Source of the DNA: Didymodactylos carnosus
Taxonomy: Eukaryota; Rotifera; Eurotatoria; Philodinida; Philodinidae
Direction of reading: 5' to 3'
DNA length: 64,000 nucleotides
NCBI GenBank assembly: GCA_905250885.1
Contig: CAJNOQ010000035.1
Coordinates: forward strand, 1 to 64,000
Part shown: positions 61,507 through 64,000 of the stretch, piece after piece
How positions within the stretch are numbered: the stretch's first letter is position 1
How the letters are laid out: every line of letters begins with the position of its first letter
Notes under the pieces: generated by a model
The model's database searches: none
Told to the model about the DNA's origin: nothing
Seen by the model: only the letters and a program-made list of their open reading frames with translations
Position numbers and translations under genes: made by a program

Positions 61507-62357
61507 CAGATCTGTATGTTGTATAATATACATATATTTTTTCTTATATCGAAGTTCTATTCAATTTAATCTAGCTTCTCTAATTAATTAAAACTTGCTA
61601 TTCTGTTTTTTCTTTTTGAGAGGTAAGCAATTGCTTTGGTACTGAGTATAATATGAAATACAGGCGTATTTTCTAATTATGTGTGTGTGTGTGTGTATGT
61701 ATGTATTTGTGTTTAGCAATTTTTACAATATACTTCAATTCATTTGTATCTATTATTTTCATCATTATCATAATAAATAATTTTTAAATATAAATCTTGC
61801 CATTGCAGTTAAAATGTGAAACTTTCTCGTCGAATTGTGTTTTTATTTAGATCATGAAATGAAGACTTAAGAGATTTTATGTGTTGCACTTGTCAGGAAA
61901 GTTGAATAAAAATAGGCCACAACGGATTCATTTCTGACTCTAAACTAGCTCTTAGCCACTGTTTTATCTCAGATACAAAAAAAAGACTTCTTCCTAGCTA
62001 TTCGGACAAAATAACTAGGTAAGAGTTTTACAAAAATCTGCTTGCTTATGTAAAAAATAAGAGTTGCAGCAGCTTTTCCTCTTGTTTGGGAAAGTTAGCA
62101 TCTTATTTTTTAAAATATGCCTTATTAAGCAAAGTCGCGAATAAAATCAAACACTCGAATGTTATTAGTTTGTTGATATTCTCAAAAAAATAGTGGCTAT
62201 TTAGTTGACTCATTGTGGTGCATGTAGAACTTAAATATTAGATAATAATTAATACTTCGAAAAATATTTTTGATTCTTAAATATTTATTTTAATAGAAAA
62301 AGATCATGTTTTCATAATCCTTCTAAACTATTACGAAAATAAAACGATATAGTCTTA
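61507..62357. other. Intergenic stretch
   Basis: Between the amine oxidase and the small NTF2-like gene, which converge. Nothing found except a (GT)n tract at about 61680-61697. Confidence 0.6.
61680..61697 (+). repeat. (GT)n microsatellite
   Basis: A run of about nine GT units followed by GTAT units. Confidence 0.85.
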
Positions 62358-62705
62358 TCAATTAAATATGTCAATATGAAGCTGCCATTTGCCATCCGAA
62401 TTCTTTTTCCATATAACTTGAAAATTTCCATGATCAAGACTATGTTTGTATGAACTTGTTTCAATAAGATAATCACCAGCTTCTAATACATTTCCTGTCG
62501 TCAATTTAATATCTTTCACACCGGCAGCTGTAGCACCCTGCCAAAATTTTTGAATAGCCTCATGTCCATCATAGACGTTTTTATCGGGTGGTAATAGTTT
62601 ACCATCATCTGAATATAATTTAACTAATTCACTAAGTTTTCCTTCATTAAACAATTTTTCGAATTCACGATTAGCCGAATCGACAATATCGAATGGACTA
62701 GGCAT
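62358..62705 (-). CDS. Small NTF2/SnoaL-fold (DUF4440-like) protein
   Basis: A single-exon frame of 115 residues. The order of elements fits the cone-shaped NTF2-like fold: an N-terminal helix (DIVDSANREFEKLFNEGKL), a YSDDGKLLPPDKNVYDGHEAI segment where SnoaL/DUF4440 proteins have YxxDA.L.PP....G, FWQGA, and closing strands (GNFQVIWKKNSDGKWQLHID). Family members range from polyketide cyclases to ketosteroid-isomerase-like and CaMKII-association domains, so activity cannot be stated. The start chosen is the ATG four bases after an acceptor-like TTTTATAACAG, which suggests a 5' intron or a trans-spliced leader just upstream of the coding sequence. Confidence 0.75.
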   Translation of the reverse strand: MPSPFDIVDSANREFEKLFNEGKLSELVKLYSDDGKLLPPDKNVYDGHEAIQKFWQGATAAGVKDIKLTTGNVLEAGDYLIETSSYKHSLDHGNFQVIWKKNSDGKWQLHIDIFN

Positions 62706-64000
62706 GTTTCTGTTATAAAACAAAAAAAGAAAAAAAACACTTAATTTTACAGGAAGTTGAAAGCCGTAGGAAAGTTCGAGAAAAAATGATAGACTACGAG
62801 CTCATAAATAAAAATAACAGGAAAAAAAAAATAAATTAGACTCAGTTATATGGAGCAATACTCATATTTCTCGACAGCCTCACATATTTTAAAATTTTAA
62901 GATATGTTTATTATTTTACCGTTTTCTTAGGGTTCTGTAACGTGATAAAAAGTAAATTAATAACTTATGATCGACGTTTTTTCTGCCCTATTCTGAGTAT
63001 AATGGGTAAGACCAAGAGCAAAAATCTTATCTTCTATAAACAAACATTTCGTATACAATCAGAGCAAAAAGAAATGGTTTGTTTGGATCATTCGAAACAC
63101 GTCAAATATTATCATGTTTATGAAATAGGGCATGGTGACCTCGAACTACATAAAAAGCAGAAGATATGATAAATTATTTGTATTGGTTCAGTACTTTTAA
63201 AAAACATTTTTTAGCCACTCAAACCAAATTTCAGACAGATTGTTGTGAATATATCTATTATCGTAATTGTAACCTTGCTCACTACTCTTTTCTTAAAAAA
63301 TGATAATTACAACGCTAGGACCGTGTAACCATGAATTTTTTTTAAGGGTAAGCTATTAATCATTTCAAAATATAGTCTTCATGAATGTTTTTGAATAACT
63401 GTTGAAGGAAAGGAGCTAGAGACTTGCGAATTTCTTTATTCGATAGAAGATAGTTGGAAGCATCAATCTATGGAAAAAATTAAAAATACAAAGTTCATAT
63501 TCAGTTAAAATCGATCCAAACTACACTATAATTTCAACATAAACTCCAATTTGTTTGCTGAATCAGATTCTACAATTAGGATTAGAAAACAGTTTCATAA
63601 TTTGTAAAGATATCTAGAAAAGTTTCTCAAAAGCTAAGTAATTTCTGTTGATTCCTAAAGTTTTTGTTAGAAATTCAGAACATGAGAGACAAAATGGAGT
63701 ATATGTTGAAATTCTGGTTAGTTTGGATCGATGTGGGTCAGACATTCAAAACCTGAAACGTTTTTAGTTGAGAGGATCTTATCTAAAAAGTATTGATGAG
63801 ATACATCACTTGTAGGATGTAGTTTTATTGTTATTTTTTTCATAGATCGATACTCCCAACTGTCTTTTATAGAAATCCGCAAGCCTCTAGCTTCTTTCCG
63901 TTGATGCTTTTTCATTGAATGCCATCCATTGTACGATAAGCCAATGTTGACTGAAAGTAAGCAAAACTAAGCGAAAATTACAAAAGATGGTGATCGATGT
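62706..64000. other. Terminal stretch without a recognised gene
   Basis: Holds an imperfect inverted repeat: 63370-63480 and 63833-63930 share GGAAAG(G/A)AGCTAGAG, CTTGCG(A/G)ATTTCT and ATCTATG(G/A)AAAAAAT in opposite orientation. This is probably a MITE; the open frame across its right arm is therefore not taken as a gene. Confidence 0.5.

Noticed and set aside
63718-63915. 65-codon minus-strand frame near the window end
   Set aside because: Its DNA is one arm of an imperfect inverted repeat with 63370-63480, so it is more likely repeat than gene.

Overview
The window is animal nuclear DNA: AT-rich, with genes broken by many short GT-AG introns (mostly 50-90 bp) and wide gene-poor stretches filled with small inverted-repeat DNA transposons. 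Gene content (SPEF1, FAM81, ASF1, MDC1, a polyamine oxidase, claudin-like proteins) is that of a ciliated metazoan. The compact introns, base composition and the RING/TPR protein fit a bdelloid rotifer best, but the species is an inference from style, not from a marker gene. No rRNA, tRNA or CRISPR array was recognised.

Layout. 1-7.8 kb is non-coding, with a perfectly palindromic hAT-type element, a TA-flanked MITE and a second hAT-type MITE. 7.85-10.76 kb (+) is a seven-exon gene for a RING / TRAF-type zinc finger / TPR protein; its TATA box and first exon lie between two ~160-bp inverted repeats. 13.5-14.26 kb (-) is SPEF1 (CLAMP). 21.8-24.4 kb holds two tail-to-tail claudin-like paralogues with the same intron phases. 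29.6-30.75 kb (+) is a FAM81-type coiled-coil gene. 30.75-42.7 kb is gene-poor, with an 80-bp-arm palindrome built on a coding-like exon, and several TIR elements. 42.7-43.6 kb (-) is the histone H3-H4 chaperone ASF1. 46.4-54.9 kb (-) is a 17-exon MDC1-type DNA-damage mediator (N-terminal FHA, acidic TQ-containing repeats, C-terminal tandem BRCT), whose fourth intron carries a hAT element that itself holds a TA-flanked MITE. 58.9-61.4 kb (+) is a spermine/polyamine-oxidase-type flavoenzyme with a possible hydrophobic C-terminal extension. 62.36-62.7 kb (-) is a small NTF2/SnoaL-fold protein.

The genes do not form an operon or one pathway. Two groups are visible: chromatin and genome maintenance (ASF1, MDC1) and cilia or cytoskeleton (SPEF1, possibly FAM81). 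All exon models were assembled by hand from splice sites and reading phase; each joins without a frame break.

Two runs of ten Ns (16975-16984 and 37883-37892) sit between imperfect repeats of the same sequence beside long homopolymers, and look like unresolved assembly joins rather than biology.
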